Part shown: positions 36,229 through 44,934 of the stretch, in pieces
How the letters are laid out: every line of letters begins with the position of its first letter
Numbering within the stretch: position 1 is the first letter of the stretch
Assembly: GCA_949296525.1 (NCBI GenBank)
Contig: CASFOP010000003.1
Location: 62,001 to 126,000, forward strand
From: an uncultured bacterium
GTDB taxonomy: Bacteria; Elusimicrobiota; Elusimicrobia; Elusimicrobiales; Elusimicrobiaceae
Direction of reading: 5' to 3'
DNA: 64,000 nt
Position numbers and translations under genes: made by a program
The notes under the pieces: model-generated
What the model was told of the DNA's origin: nothing
What the model saw: the letters and a program-made list of their open reading frames with translations, nothing else
The model's database searches: none

Positions 36229-38229
36229 ATGCGGGGAAAGGCCATGTCTAAGCAAAAAAAGACTAAAAATGTAGGCAAATTTGTCATTCTCATGCTGTGT
36301 TTTGCCATCCTTTTCTTTCTATTGTTACCGTTTTTGGAAGATCCTGCTTCCGGCACGGGAAAGCATGCCCGCCTGACAAAACCCTCTCCCCAGATTTTCA
36401 CTTCCAACCCGTTGACGGAACTGGCACATAAGTTATACGCGCTTTTTTCCGGCAGAAAGCCTAAGCAAAACCGGCCAGAGAGGCTGCCTGCGTCCCTTGG
36501 GGAAACGTATATAACGCCTTCGGACGGCCATCCATTTTCAGCGTCCGTGACGGATGCGGGCATTTCCCGCGCAGCAGCGGATGCCCCACAGGCTGCCCCC
36601 GACGGGTCTTCAGCCGGGTCTTCTTATTTTCCGGAAACCTATGATTATGGGAGGGCGGAATTTTTGAATGAAGAAGGGGAATGGGTCTTGGTGCGCCAAA
36701 CCGCCCCGGACGCGGCACAGCGGGGCATGCATGACATCAACACCTCTGATACGCCCTATGACCGCTTTATCCGCCTGGAACGCGCCGCCAAATATACCCC
36801 CGCCCAAAGCCCGGCATCCATCCCGGACTCCCGGTTGGCCAGATGGTTTAGTCCGCTGGTAAATTGGTTCGGCCGGGAGGATTCCGCTCAAGGCACACCG
36901 TCTGATTCTTCCGCTTCTGTTCAGCAGGCGGCATCCGCCGCCGGGGTTTCCCCCGCAGGAGGCGGGCTGGCGCTGGGCGCCGCGCGACGGCCGACACAGC
37001 ATTTCCAGCGGGCAGAGAGCCCCTCTTTAAATATACCGGGGTTTTCCGCGGGAAACGATTTCTTCCGCAATACGGGGCCAAATAACTGGAGCATCTTAGA
37101 CATCTTGGATACCGAACGGGGCCTTGAACGGCTGCGGGATACCGTAAACAATTGGTATCAGCCCGCAGAAGGTGCGCAGGAGCTTTCCCCGGCTGACAAA
37201 AACCGCCGGGAAGAAGCGTTGAAAATCATTGCGGAAAAACATATACAATTTCGCCAGGAAAGACTGGCCCAAATCCAGCTGGATGCAGCCGAACAGGAAC
37301 CAGCCGTATTAGAAGACACATTCCTCTGTTACGGGACAGCGTCTGCCTCCTATCACTCGTCTGATCCGACCTCTTGTGCCCTGCCGCCCAGCCCCGAGGA
37401 GCAGGAACAACAAAAACAAAAGGAAATGGCCGCAGCCCGTGAACAGGGAAACATATCACTCAATGCGCTAACGCAAGCCCTGGGCTTTGTTCCTCCCCCG
37501 CTAAATGTGGTTGTTGTGCTGGGCAAAGAAAAGGCCGACATGCAACTCCAGGGATACGAACCGCAACAGGAAGCCTTAACGAAAGAGTTTTACAATTTCA
37601 TGTCCGCTTCCAACTGTCCTGACGGCCAGTGTTACTGGGTGGCCTCCAATAACGACGCACAAGCATTAGCTGCAGCCATGGGCGGTGAATTGTACACCGA
37701 TCCGCTGAAAATTACATCGGATAGCTTGCAGGCCTTTAAAGAAACCAAACTGCAACAGGCCCGGGAAGAGGGCAAAAACGAAGAAGAAATCCAGCAGCTC
37801 CAGACAGAGCTGGATGGGCTTCAGCCCCCTTATGTCGCCTATAATGCACAACAATGGAAAGAGTTACAGGCTTACCCTTCCTCTTCTAACCAGGAAAATA
37901 AGGTCAAACCCAGCCTTTTTATCACCCCTACGGCTGCCAATGCCCAAACATTTGCGGCTGATACCCGTCTGCCGGCGGCCATTTTCTACGACACCACCGG
38001 CCAAGTACTTAACGGGGATGCCGGCTTGCCTCCGGCCCAGCAGGGAGCGCTCCTGACGCAGCAAATGGTAAACCGTATAAATGAATTGAAGCAGGAAATG
38101 CAGGAACTGGAAAAGACATTGGCCCATATGCGCTTAGACGGGGCATTAAGCGACCAAATGCAACAGGCGCAACAGGAACTTGAACAAAAGAAAAAAGAAT
38201 GGGAACAGCTGCGCAATATGTCGCGTTAA
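36229..38229 (+). CDS. Large membrane-anchored protein of unknown function
   Basis: 666 residues (661 if started at the ATG at 36244, which has GGGGAAAGG 6 nt before it; TATAAA ending 6 nt before 36229 favours the first ATG with a leaderless message). One transmembrane segment (about 17-38), then a long low-complexity Pro/Ser/Ala/Gln-rich periplasmic region, a middle part with two adjacent Cys-containing stretches (SNCPDGQCYW), and a C-terminal coiled coil (about 605-664). The segment VVVLGKEKADMQ ... FFLITPTAANAQTFAAD resembles TraU/TrbC-like or periplasmic conjugal-type proteins only faintly. I do not assign a family. Confidence 0.7.
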   Translation: MRGKAMSKQKKTKNVGKFVILMLCFAILFFLLLPFLEDPASGTGKHARLTKPSPQIFTSNPLTELAHKLYALFSGRKPKQNRPERLPASLGETYITPSDGHPFSASVTDAGISRAAADAPQAAPDGSSAGSSYFPETYDYGRAEFLNEEGEWVLVRQTAPDAAQRGMHDINTSDTPYDRFIRLERAAKYTPAQSPASIPDSRLARWFSPLVNWFGREDSAQGTPSDSSASVQQAASAAGVSPAGGGLALGAARRPTQHFQRAESPSLNIPGFSAGNDFFRNTGPNNWSILDILDTERGLERLRDTVNNWYQPAEGAQELSPADKNRREEALKIIAEKHIQFRQERLAQIQLDAAEQEPAVLEDTFLCYGTASASYHSSDPTSCALPPSPEEQEQQKQKEMAAAREQGNISLNALTQALGFVPPPLNVVVVLGKEKADMQLQGYEPQQEALTKEFYNFMSASNCPDGQCYWVASNNDAQALAAAMGGELYTDPLKITSDSLQAFKETKLQQAREEGKNEEEIQQLQTELDGLQPPYVAYNAQQWKELQAYPSSSNQENKVKPSLFITPTAANAQTFAADTRLPAAIFYDTTGQVLNGDAGLPPAQQGALLTQQMVNRINELKQEMQELEKTLAHMRLDGALSDQMQQAQQELEQKKKEWEQLRNMSR

Positions 38230-38249
38230 TCCCGGATGTGTTTTATTTC

Positions 38250-38276
38250 GCCCGCCTTTACGGCGGGCGCTTTTAT
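38250..38276 (+). terminator. Terminator after the 666-residue protein gene
   Basis: 7-bp stem GCCCGCC/GGCGGGC and 5-nt loop, followed by GCTTTTAT. Confidence 0.7.
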
Positions 38277-38394
38277 GTTCCTTCGTTTTTCTTTTACTGT
38301 TCGTTCCCTCCTTTTTATCGGGCTTTATGCGTGCGCATTAGTCCCACGGAAATAGTATGTGCCGCACGCACGTGCGCGCACGTTGAGCTTTCTC

Positions 38395-38424
38395 TTGTCA
38401 AACCGTCAAAAAAACAGTTATACT
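38395..38424 (+). promoter_or_regulatory. Promoter of the six-gene envelope operon
   Basis: TTGTCA, an 18-nt spacer, then TATACT; start at 38480 is 56 bp downstream. Confidence 0.6.
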
Positions 38425-38479
38425 GGAAATAAGGGGTTTTGCTGCCCGGTATTTTTATTTTCCGCAAAACGGAGCTGTC

Positions 38480-39040
38480 ATGAAAAAACTGTTTTTTCCT
38501 CTTTTGCTCTGCGCCGTTATCCTGACCGGCTGCCACCAGAAAAAAGAAGAGCCGCCTACTTACAACCGCACTTTTAACGCCGATACGTATGAACGTAATT
38601 TTACCAGCAATGTGTTTGCCGCCTGCATGGATGAGGGAAAACCGTATGCCACGTATTCGCTGGCGCGCATCAACCGCAAACCGACGGAATGCGATCCGTG
38701 CTTTAAAGTAACCTTTGTCAACGGTCCCTGCGAAGGAAAAACTGTGTTCACTCAGGACGTTATTGAAAAAACTTCCCCTGTCAGCGGCGGGCACCTGACC
38801 AAAGGACAGGTGGTGCTGCGGGACTACTGGAACCCCCGCACACTGGACAAAGACACCGCCGAGCTGAACCGCTGGAACCGCGGCGTGGTATACGACACCT
38901 CCCGCATAGACGAAGGAGTGGTGGAATTGGAATTTCCGCGGGATAAAAATGACTTCATGGCCGCCCGGGAATTTATTTTTCTGCACAATATACGCTATAT
39001 TGAAAAACCCGAACAAAAAGACCCGCGCACCTGGCTGTAA
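38480..39040 (+). CDS. Lipoprotein of unknown function
   Basis: 186 residues. Lipobox LTGC (Cys near residue 17). Mature part is beta-rich with three further Cys (AACMDEG, ECDPCF) and a basic-acidic stretch GQVVLRDYWNPRTLDKDT. No recognised domain. First gene of an operon whose other members are an outer-membrane protein, a HAMP protein, TolC, a patatin and a TPR protein. Confidence 0.78.
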   Translation: MKKLFFPLLLCAVILTGCHQKKEEPPTYNRTFNADTYERNFTSNVFAACMDEGKPYATYSLARINRKPTECDPCFKVTFVNGPCEGKTVFTQDVIEKTSPVSGGHLTKGQVVLRDYWNPRTLDKDTAELNRWNRGVVYDTSRIDEGVVELEFPRDKNDFMAAREFIFLHNIRYIEKPEQKDPRTWL

Positions 39041-39067
39041 ATGTGTGTGTTTAAAGGAGACAAATTG

Positions 39068-39775
39068 ATGATAAAAAAATATTTGCTGGCTGTTTTCTGT
39101 GCTTTTATTCCTTTTTGCGCCCTGGCGCAAGATTATGACGGATACGCCCCGGAGACTCTGTTGATTGATGTTCCCACCGCCAATGTGCTGGATAAATACC
39201 AGGCTTCTTTTCTGACCCGTACCTATGCCGACGGCAGCGTGATGGAAAGCCTGGATTTCGGGGTCATTCCACAAATTAATATCGGCTTTTCCCTGGCCAT
39301 ATATGAATTGATCGGCAGTTCGGACGATATCAAAGTGCTGGATCCGGATTTTCAGGTAAAATGGAAAATTTTTGACGGCAGCCTGTACCTGCCCGCCATC
39401 GCCATTGGTTATGACGGCCGCCGTTACGGATATAGCCGTTCTTCCGATGAATATATGGATGACCGCAAAGGCGGTTACATCACCATGACGCGCGAGATTT
39501 TTACCCCAGGGCTTAACGCTTCCGCCGGTATGAATTTGTCCGACTTTGACCGCCACGATTTATATTTTTTCCTCGGCATGTCTTGGCGCTTAAGCGAATG
39601 GGTGTCTGTGGTGGGTGAATGGGACAACATTAACAATGTCCGCGATTCCCGCCTCAATTTAGGCGCCCATATAAACATCACTCCTTCTCTGACTCTGTCG
39701 GGTGCGGTGCGCCGCATAGGCCGCGGCGATGAAAATGAGCGCATGCTGCAATTGCGTTACGTTACCAATTTCTAA
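39068..39775 (+). CDS. Outer-membrane protein, YjbH-like
   Basis: 235 residues from the ATG at 39068, preceded by AAAGGAGA; the upstream frame opening at 39041 is ignored. Signal peptide to about residue 20 (CALAQ). Beta-strand pattern to the end, with final LRYVTNF typical of barrel termini. The opening APETLLIDVPTANVLDKYQASFLTRTYADGS ... IPQINIGFSLAIYELIG recalls YjbH-type barrels linked to polysaccharide export. Confidence 0.75.
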   Translation: MIKKYLLAVFCAFIPFCALAQDYDGYAPETLLIDVPTANVLDKYQASFLTRTYADGSVMESLDFGVIPQINIGFSLAIYELIGSSDDIKVLDPDFQVKWKIFDGSLYLPAIAIGYDGRRYGYSRSSDEYMDDRKGGYITMTREIFTPGLNASAGMNLSDFDRHDLYFFLGMSWRLSEWVSVVGEWDNINNVRDSRLNLGAHINITPSLTLSGAVRRIGRGDENERMLQLRYVTNF

Positions 39776-39793
39776 CACTTTTGGGGAGAATTT

Positions 39794-40261
39794 ATGGACA
39801 AGCAGCAGCCCGCCCCGGGCACTACGCAGTTCAAAAGACGTACGATATTTATTAAGAAAAATCTCCAGTTCAGCTATATGACGCTTATTATTTTAAGCGT
39901 ATTGGCGGGACTGCTTATTATGGCTTTTGAGCTGACATTTACATTAAACGATATTTTTGACCAGTATCCCGTATTGCTCCAGCCTCTCTACGACCATTTC
40001 CCCGCTTTGGCGTACGGATTTATATACAAGTTGGTGATTTATGTCGTCTTTGTGGTGCTGATTTCCGCCATTGTGTCTCATAAAATGGCCGGGCCCGTAT
40101 ATCGTTTTGAACAAACCTGCAAGGCCATTGCCAAAGGGGATTTCAGCCAGCGGGTACATTTGCGCAAAGGCGACCAGCTGATGGATTTGCAGAATGAATT
40201 TAACAAAATGATGGACCGCGTGGAAGAAGAAATCAAAAAAAATAAAAACGGGGGCGTATGA
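39794..40261 (+). CDS. HAMP-domain membrane protein without output domain
   Basis: 155 residues. Two membrane segments (about 28-50 and 73-95) around a short periplasmic loop, then one HAMP domain (HKMAGPVYRFEQTCKAIAKGDFSQRVHLRKGDQL ... FNKMMDRVEEE) and a Lys/Asn-rich end. No kinase or chemotaxis domain follows. Its stop overlaps the TolC start by 4 bp. May sense or transmit a signal within the envelope machine; partner unknown. Confidence 0.8.
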   Translation: MDKQQPAPGTTQFKRRTIFIKKNLQFSYMTLIILSVLAGLLIMAFELTFTLNDIFDQYPVLLQPLYDHFPALAYGFIYKLVIYVVFVVLISAIVSHKMAGPVYRFEQTCKAIAKGDFSQRVHLRKGDQLMDLQNEFNKMMDRVEEEIKKNKNGGV

Positions 40262-41559
40262 AAAAATTATTTTTGCTGGGGCTGGCTCTGTGCCTGGCCC
40301 TGCCCGCAGCGGCTCAACGTGAATACGGGCTGCGTTTCTCCAGTCTGATTAATGATGAATTGACGCTGGAAAACGCTATCCGTCTGGGTTTGGAAAACAA
40401 CAGCGATTTTTTGGCCGCCCAGCAGGAAATTATCATTGCGGAACAGAAAGTAAAGGAAGCCAAATTTCTCTTTTTACCACAGCTGTCTCTGCAGGGAACG
40501 GCTACTTGGTACGATTTGGATTACCCCATGGTATTGCCCGACTCCCTGGCCAACCGCTTTATCCCTAACAACGACTTAATGTCTGATGGCATGAGACACC
40601 AGTTTTTCGGAGCGGGCATTACGGGTACGCAATATCTCTATACAGGCGGTCGGCTGCGCAATACGCTGAAAATGGCCCAGGCCAATTTAAAACAGGTGGA
40701 AAGTAAATATGAAGCGGTCAAAAACGCTACGGTGCTCAACATCAAAAAAGCTTTTTTCCGTTTGCTTTATGCCCAAAACAACGTGCAATTGGCCGACGAA
40801 GTACAACAAAAAGCCCGACGCTATGCCCGCTCGTTAAATACGGGGTCTTGGGATAAAATTAAAGCACAATATTTGTTTTCGCGGCTGACAACGCTGCGCA
40901 ACAAAGCGGACAATGAATTGCAAAAAGCGCAACTGGGAATGCTGGTCAGTTTAAATAAAGAGCTTAACTCCCACATTACGGTACGCGGTGATTTTAAGCC
41001 AGTGGAAGTGGAGCTGGATCTGCCCAAACTTAACTTATGGTCCATGGAATTCCGCCCGGAACTTAAAGCCGCCATTTATGCGCTGGAATTGGACAACCTG
41101 GCCATTGACCTGGCCCTTTCCCGCCGTTACCCGGACTTGATTTTAAACGCCAGTTACGAACGTTTGGGCTTCAATGATTTTGACGATGAAAATAAACAGG
41201 TATCCGTTGCCGTACGGCTGCCGCTGCCTTATAATTTATCCACTCAAAACGCCCAGCGAAAAGCCGAACAAAAACAAAGCACGCTCCGCCGCGCAGCCAT
41301 AGAAGATGCCATACGCGTCCAAGTGGCGGAAAACTATGCCGATTTAAAATTTTGGCAAGCAGAAGTGCTCAACCGGCAACAAGCCTGGCGCAATGTACAA
41401 AAAATGCTCACCAGAGCGGAACGTTCTGCCGCGCCTGACTTAAATGCACTGGAAGCCTTGGATGCGTACTATCAGACGGGCCGCGCCTATTATGAGGGAA
41501 TTTTACAGAATTTGACAGCAAAAGCAGGCCTGGAGTGGGCAATCGGGCAGGATTTATAG
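40258..41559 (+). CDS. TolC family outer-membrane channel
   Basis: 433 residues. Signal peptide to about residue 19. Two repeats typical of TolC/OEP proteins: LTLENAIRLGLENNSDFLAAQQEI near the N-terminus and the second coil with PDLILNASYERLGF, PLPYNLSTQNAQRKAEQK and a C-terminal helical repeat. Forms a trimeric exit duct. No membrane-fusion protein or pump is encoded beside it, unlike most efflux operons. Confidence 0.87.
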   Translation: MKKLFLLGLALCLALPAAAQREYGLRFSSLINDELTLENAIRLGLENNSDFLAAQQEIIIAEQKVKEAKFLFLPQLSLQGTATWYDLDYPMVLPDSLANRFIPNNDLMSDGMRHQFFGAGITGTQYLYTGGRLRNTLKMAQANLKQVESKYEAVKNATVLNIKKAFFRLLYAQNNVQLADEVQQKARRYARSLNTGSWDKIKAQYLFSRLTTLRNKADNELQKAQLGMLVSLNKELNSHITVRGDFKPVEVELDLPKLNLWSMEFRPELKAAIYALELDNLAIDLALSRRYPDLILNASYERLGFNDFDDENKQVSVAVRLPLPYNLSTQNAQRKAEQKQSTLRRAAIEDAIRVQVAENYADLKFWQAEVLNRQQAWRNVQKMLTRAERSAAPDLNALEALDAYYQTGRAYYEGILQNLTAKAGLEWAIGQDL

Positions 41560-41574
41560 GACGGAGTCTGCCGC

Positions 41575-42531
41575 ATGAAAAAATTTTTCGCGCTGATATG
41601 CTTGCTGCTGACAGTAATATTTGCACCGCCTGCACGGGCCTTACCCGCCATTACCCAGGATACTATTTTGCGCGATTTTCTGTGGGAAGAGTTTATCAAT
41701 CTTCCTACCGAAGAAAGACCCAAAGTCGGGCTGGCCCTGTCTGCCGGAGGCGTGCGCGGCTTTGCCCATGTGGGCGTTCTGGAAGTGCTGCACAATGCCG
41801 GCGTACCCATAGACATGATGGCGGGCACCTCTATGGGAGCGGTAGTAGGTTCTTTGTATGCAGCCGGTTTGCCCACGGATAAATTATGGGAAATCAGCCA
41901 GCATATTCAAATGGACACCATCACGCCGGATTTCAACCTGATGGGCCTGCTTAAATTGCTGTTTTTGCAAAAACTTCCCTCTTCGCGCAATTTGCAAGAC
42001 TTTTTTAATCAACAAATCGGCCATATGCGTTTTGAAGATATGGTCATCCCTTTTGCCACGGCCGCCATGGACGTAAAAACCGGTGAGCAGGTGGTCTTTG
42101 ATTCCGGTCCGGTGGACATAGCCGTACGCGCCAGCATGAACCTGCCCGGCGTGTTTGACCCCGTGCCTTACCGCCACCGCTATTTGGTGGACGGGGCGGT
42201 GGTAAATTACCTCCCGGTCAATTTAGTCAAACAAAAAGGTGCTGATTACATTATTGCTTCCATCACGCCGCCGGATTTTTACTCCCAGGCTCCGCAAACC
42301 GTAGCCGCCTATTTATTGCGTATAGGAGATGTGCGCGGGGCCGCCATGATAGAAGAGTCGGCCCAGCGGGCAAACTTCGTTATTCAAAACCGCGTGCTGG
42401 ATATCGGCACACTGGAGTTGGACAAGCTGCACGAAGCCGGCGAAGTAGGCATACGCTCGGCTAATAATGAGCTGGAGGCGCTGCAGGAAGACCTCATCCT
42501 GTTTGCGATAGACGATGTGGTGCAAAAGTAA
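41575..42531 (+). CDS. Patatin-like phospholipase, exported
   Basis: 318 residues. Signal peptide to about residue 22. Ser-Asp dyad lipase fold: oxyanion GGVRGF (58-63), nucleophile S86 in GTSMG, and D206 in DGAVVNYLP. RssA/YchK-like bacterial patatin size. Expected to cleave phospholipids in the envelope. Starts 16 bp after tolC and overlaps the TPR gene by 17 bp. Confidence 0.9.
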   Translation: MKKFFALICLLLTVIFAPPARALPAITQDTILRDFLWEEFINLPTEERPKVGLALSAGGVRGFAHVGVLEVLHNAGVPIDMMAGTSMGAVVGSLYAAGLPTDKLWEISQHIQMDTITPDFNLMGLLKLLFLQKLPSSRNLQDFFNQQIGHMRFEDMVIPFATAAMDVKTGEQVVFDSGPVDIAVRASMNLPGVFDPVPYRHRYLVDGAVVNYLPVNLVKQKGADYIIASITPPDFYSQAPQTVAAYLLRIGDVRGAAMIEESAQRANFVIQNRVLDIGTLELDKLHEAGEVGIRSANNELEALQEDLILFAIDDVVQK

Positions 42532-43480
42532 ACTTTTTATTCCACTCCTTTTCATCTTCTTCTGCGGCGGGCAGGCGCAGGCGGGGCTGTTTGGCATCAG
42601 CTTTAAGGACAGGCAGGAATTTGTGGACGCGCGCGAAACCTATAACCGCGGCGATTACCGCCAGGCCGTTATAGAACTGAGCAATTATATTTATAAAACC
42701 AAAAATATTAAACGCCGCGAAGCCCGCGCCTACCGTCTGCTGGGACTAGCCTATGAACACTTAAACCGTCCGGAAAAGGCCCTGGAAGTCTATTTGGAGG
42801 CCCTGGAATTCCATGACAAAGACGTGCCCCTGCTGCTGGCGGCCGCGGCTTTGTATCAGCGTACCGGGCTGGCGGACCGCTCCATTGAACTCTATGACCG
42901 GGCTCTGGCGTTGGAACCGAACAATTTGGAAGCCCTTTCCGGGCAGGCGGAAAATTATATTGAAATGGGGTTTTATTCCAAAGCGCGCCAATATTATGAC
43001 GAATTTTTCCGTTTAAACCCACAGGCCCCGCCCATCAACCGCGCACGCTACGCGCTGACTTTTCTGCAGCAGCGTAATTATGCGGATGCATTTATCAATA
43101 TTACCATGGCCAAGACCGAAGACCCGGAAAACCCGTCCTACTGGCTGCTCAGCGCGCGCGCTTATAAGGGCCTAAACCGCCTCGGCGATGCGCTGGCGGA
43201 TTTGGATATGGCTCTGCAGCTGGCGCCGCAGCGGGAAGATTTAAAACCGCTGCGGGCCATGTGGCTGTACCAGGCTGGGAATTATGGGCAGTCGCTGGAA
43301 TACACGCAGGATTTGTTGGCACAAGACCCCGACAATGAACTGGCCCTGTTTATGCTGTATATGAACCTGCAGAAAATGGGACAAACCAAACAGGCGCGCG
43401 AACAGCTGAAAAAAATACAAGATTTGGACAAAGATTCTTTCGCCCACCGCGTAGCCGACAAACTGCTGTCGGAAAAATAA
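42515..43480 (+). CDS. TPR repeat protein, exported
   Basis: 321 residues. Short N-terminal hydrophobic signal (KLFIPLLFIFFCGGQAQA), then about seven TPR motifs (for example REARAYRLLGLAYEHLNRPEKALEVYLEAL, and DNELALFMLYMNLQKMGQTKQAREQL). Scaffold for protein partners in the periplasm. Overlap with the patatin gene points to coupled translation and shared function. No terminator is visible before the converging pilin gene. Confidence 0.85.
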   Translation: MWCKSKLFIPLLFIFFCGGQAQAGLFGISFKDRQEFVDARETYNRGDYRQAVIELSNYIYKTKNIKRREARAYRLLGLAYEHLNRPEKALEVYLEALEFHDKDVPLLLAAAALYQRTGLADRSIELYDRALALEPNNLEALSGQAENYIEMGFYSKARQYYDEFFRLNPQAPPINRARYALTFLQQRNYADAFINITMAKTEDPENPSYWLLSARAYKGLNRLGDALADLDMALQLAPQREDLKPLRAMWLYQAGNYGQSLEYTQDLLAQDPDNELALFMLYMNLQKMGQTKQAREQLKKIQDLDKDSFAHRVADKLLSEK

Positions 43481-43484
43481 CATT

Positions 43485-44027
43485 TCAGGGCAGTTCGTAA
43501 AAGCGGAAACAAAAATCCCCGTTCACTACCGGCTCGCCTTTTGCCCCCATTACATCTTTGCAAAAACTGCCGGCGGATACCCCGTAGCAGGCATACTCGG
43601 CACACACCAGCGGATAGTTTCGGGAGGCATCCCGGGCATGCAGCTGTGCCCCGTATCCGCCGGACTTATCACCGTATGTTTTTATGGGTTCCGCCACCAG
43701 CACGCGGAAAATATATCCGCCATACTCCCATAAAAAAAGCGACGTATCCGGCGCTTTTGTGCTGGAAGCGTCAATGTTTACCGTGGGCCATTTTTGTTTA
43801 TAATCCAAATTCAATTCTTCTATATTGCCCGTATAGCGTCCGTTAGCCATAAAATATTCCTGCTCCGCGTCCACAATGCGCCTGACCCACACGGCCGCTT
43901 CCGCCGCGCGCGCACGCCGGACGGCCTTTTGGTATTGCGGCACGGCTATGGCTGCCAAAATACCGATAATTAAAACAACGACTAACAGCTCTATTAGCGT
44001 AAATGCGGCGTTTTTTTCACTTTTCAT
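43485..44027 (-). CDS. Type IV pilin-like protein
   Basis: 180 residues from MKSEKNAAFTLIELL; upstream open frame is non-coding promoter. N-terminal 28 residues are nearly the same as those of the 7818 pilin, again with Ala before the cleavage site and Glu5. The C-terminal domain differs (NYPLVCAEYACYGVSAG ... DFCFRFYE; four Cys). Leaderless: TACACT ends 7 nt before the ATG. Converges on the TPR gene with only 4 bp between stops. Confidence 0.86.
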   Translation of the reverse strand: MKSEKNAAFTLIELLVVVLIIGILAAIAVPQYQKAVRRARAAEAAVWVRRIVDAEQEYFMANGRYTGNIEELNLDYKQKWPTVNIDASSTKAPDTSLFLWEYGGYIFRVLVAEPIKTYGDKSGGYGAQLHARDASRNYPLVCAEYACYGVSAGSFCKDVMGAKGEPVVNGDFCFRFYELP

Positions 44028-44062
44028 ACGAAAAAGTGTATCAAAAAAAAAAAACGACGCAA
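44028..44062 (-). promoter_or_regulatory. T12-spacer promoter of pilin 43485
   Basis: Minus strand: TTGCGT, CG, twelve T, GA, TACACT, then 7 nt to ATG. Spacer 16 nt. The remaining bases up to 44201 show nothing else supportable. Confidence 0.65.
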
Positions 44063-44201
44063 GGCCCACCGGATAAACGGCAAAAAACACGGCTTAAAAA
44101 CAACCCCACAAAACGGGTGTCCGCGCTTCCCTGCCGCCGCACAGCCGCCGGCCGGTACAAAGGCACAATGGGGCACAGACTTATGGCAAACCGGGCTGCG
44201 G

Positions 44202-44795
44202 CTATAAAAGATATATATCCGGGTAGGAATCATTTGCCCTGGTCCCCAGGGCCCGGCAAAGCCGCCTTCCCGTATCATCGGCCTGCAGGCTATAACAATA
44301 GAGCGCCCCGCTTAAAACCTCCGGCGGGATATCCGCCGAAGTAGTCCGGTAGTCCCCGCTGTATATCAGCAAATAATTATGTTCCCGGTGCTGCAGGGCA
44401 AAACGCCCATAGGCGGCCTCTTGTACATTATTAACCATAAAAAATTCGTCTATATTCTGCGGCGGCACCATCCCCAGGGCCTCAAACTCTTCCGCATACA
44501 CCCCGTTGGCCATGTAATAGATTTCTTCTGCATCTTTCCAAGCTTTTAAAAAAGTAACCGCCTGCATGGCCCGGCTTTTTTCAACAGCCAGCCTATACTG
44601 CGGCAAGGCCACCGCGGCCAGTATGCCAATAATCAATACTACAACCAACAATTCTATCAACGTAAAGCCGGCCTGTTTGCAGGTCGGCGAATAAGCGTAA
44701 GAACGGCCCGCAATAGCTATACGGACAGAAACTCCTAAAACGCCTTTAGCGCGGCTTTTACTTCCCGGATACATTTTTTGATAAATTTTGCCCAT
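44202..44795 (-). CDS. Type IV pilin-like protein with long leader
   Basis: 197 residues from the ATG at 44795. GFTLIELLVVVLIIGILAAVAL begins about residue 43, so the leader is roughly 43 residues, far longer than the usual 6-25. It opens with MGKIYQKMYP, identical to the pilin at 57520. Mature domain has two Cys (LYCYSLQADDTGRRLC). Leaderless: TAAATT ends 6 nt before the ATG. The start codon sits in the loop of a perfect 14-bp inverted repeat. A later start within the leader cannot be excluded. Confidence 0.8.
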   Translation of the reverse strand: MGKIYQKMYPGSKSRAKGVLGVSVRIAIAGRSYAYSPTCKQAGFTLIELLVVVLIIGILAAVALPQYRLAVEKSRAMQAVTFLKAWKDAEEIYYMANGVYAEEFEALGMVPPQNIDEFFMVNNVQEAAYGRFALQHREHNYLLIYSGDYRTTSADIPPEVLSGALYCYSLQADDTGRRLCRALGTRANDSYPDIYLL

Positions 44796-44811
44796 ACGCA
44801 AAATTTATCAA
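44778..44811. repeat. Inverted repeat spanning pilin start codon (copy 1)
   Basis: TTGATAAATTTTGC, six bases containing the CAT of the start codon, then the exact complement. It covers the -10 and the start of the gene at 44795. Identical copy at 58132-58165. Confidence 0.8.
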
Positions 44812-44829
44812 AAAAAAAAAACAATGCAA
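44796..44829 (-). promoter_or_regulatory. T12-spacer promoter of pilin 44202
   Basis: Minus strand: TTGCAT, TG, twelve T, GA, TAAATT, 6 nt, ATG. Spacer 16 nt. The -10 is inside the inverted repeat 44778-44811. Confidence 0.65.
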
Positions 44830-44897
44830 GCCCTTTTAAAAAGCGTTGCCCAAACATACACCTGTCCCGTTTTGCAAACGGCTTTATAATGGGCTGC

Positions 44898-44926
44898 AAA
44901 AAGGCGGCCCCGCAAAGGCCGCCTTT
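44898..44926 (-). terminator. Terminator of the TldD/TldE-like operon
   Basis: Stem AAAAGGCGGCC with its complement and a 7-nt loop; T5 follows on the minus strand, 9 bp beyond the stop at 44935. Confidence 0.85.
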
Positions 44927-44934
44927 TTCATCTG

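Noticed and set aside
38315-39556. 413-residue minus-strand open frame
   Set aside because: Antisense shadow of the lipoprotein and OMP genes, which have signals, ribosome sites and codon bias; its residues are His/Gly/Phe-rich as expected for antisense of GC-rich codons.
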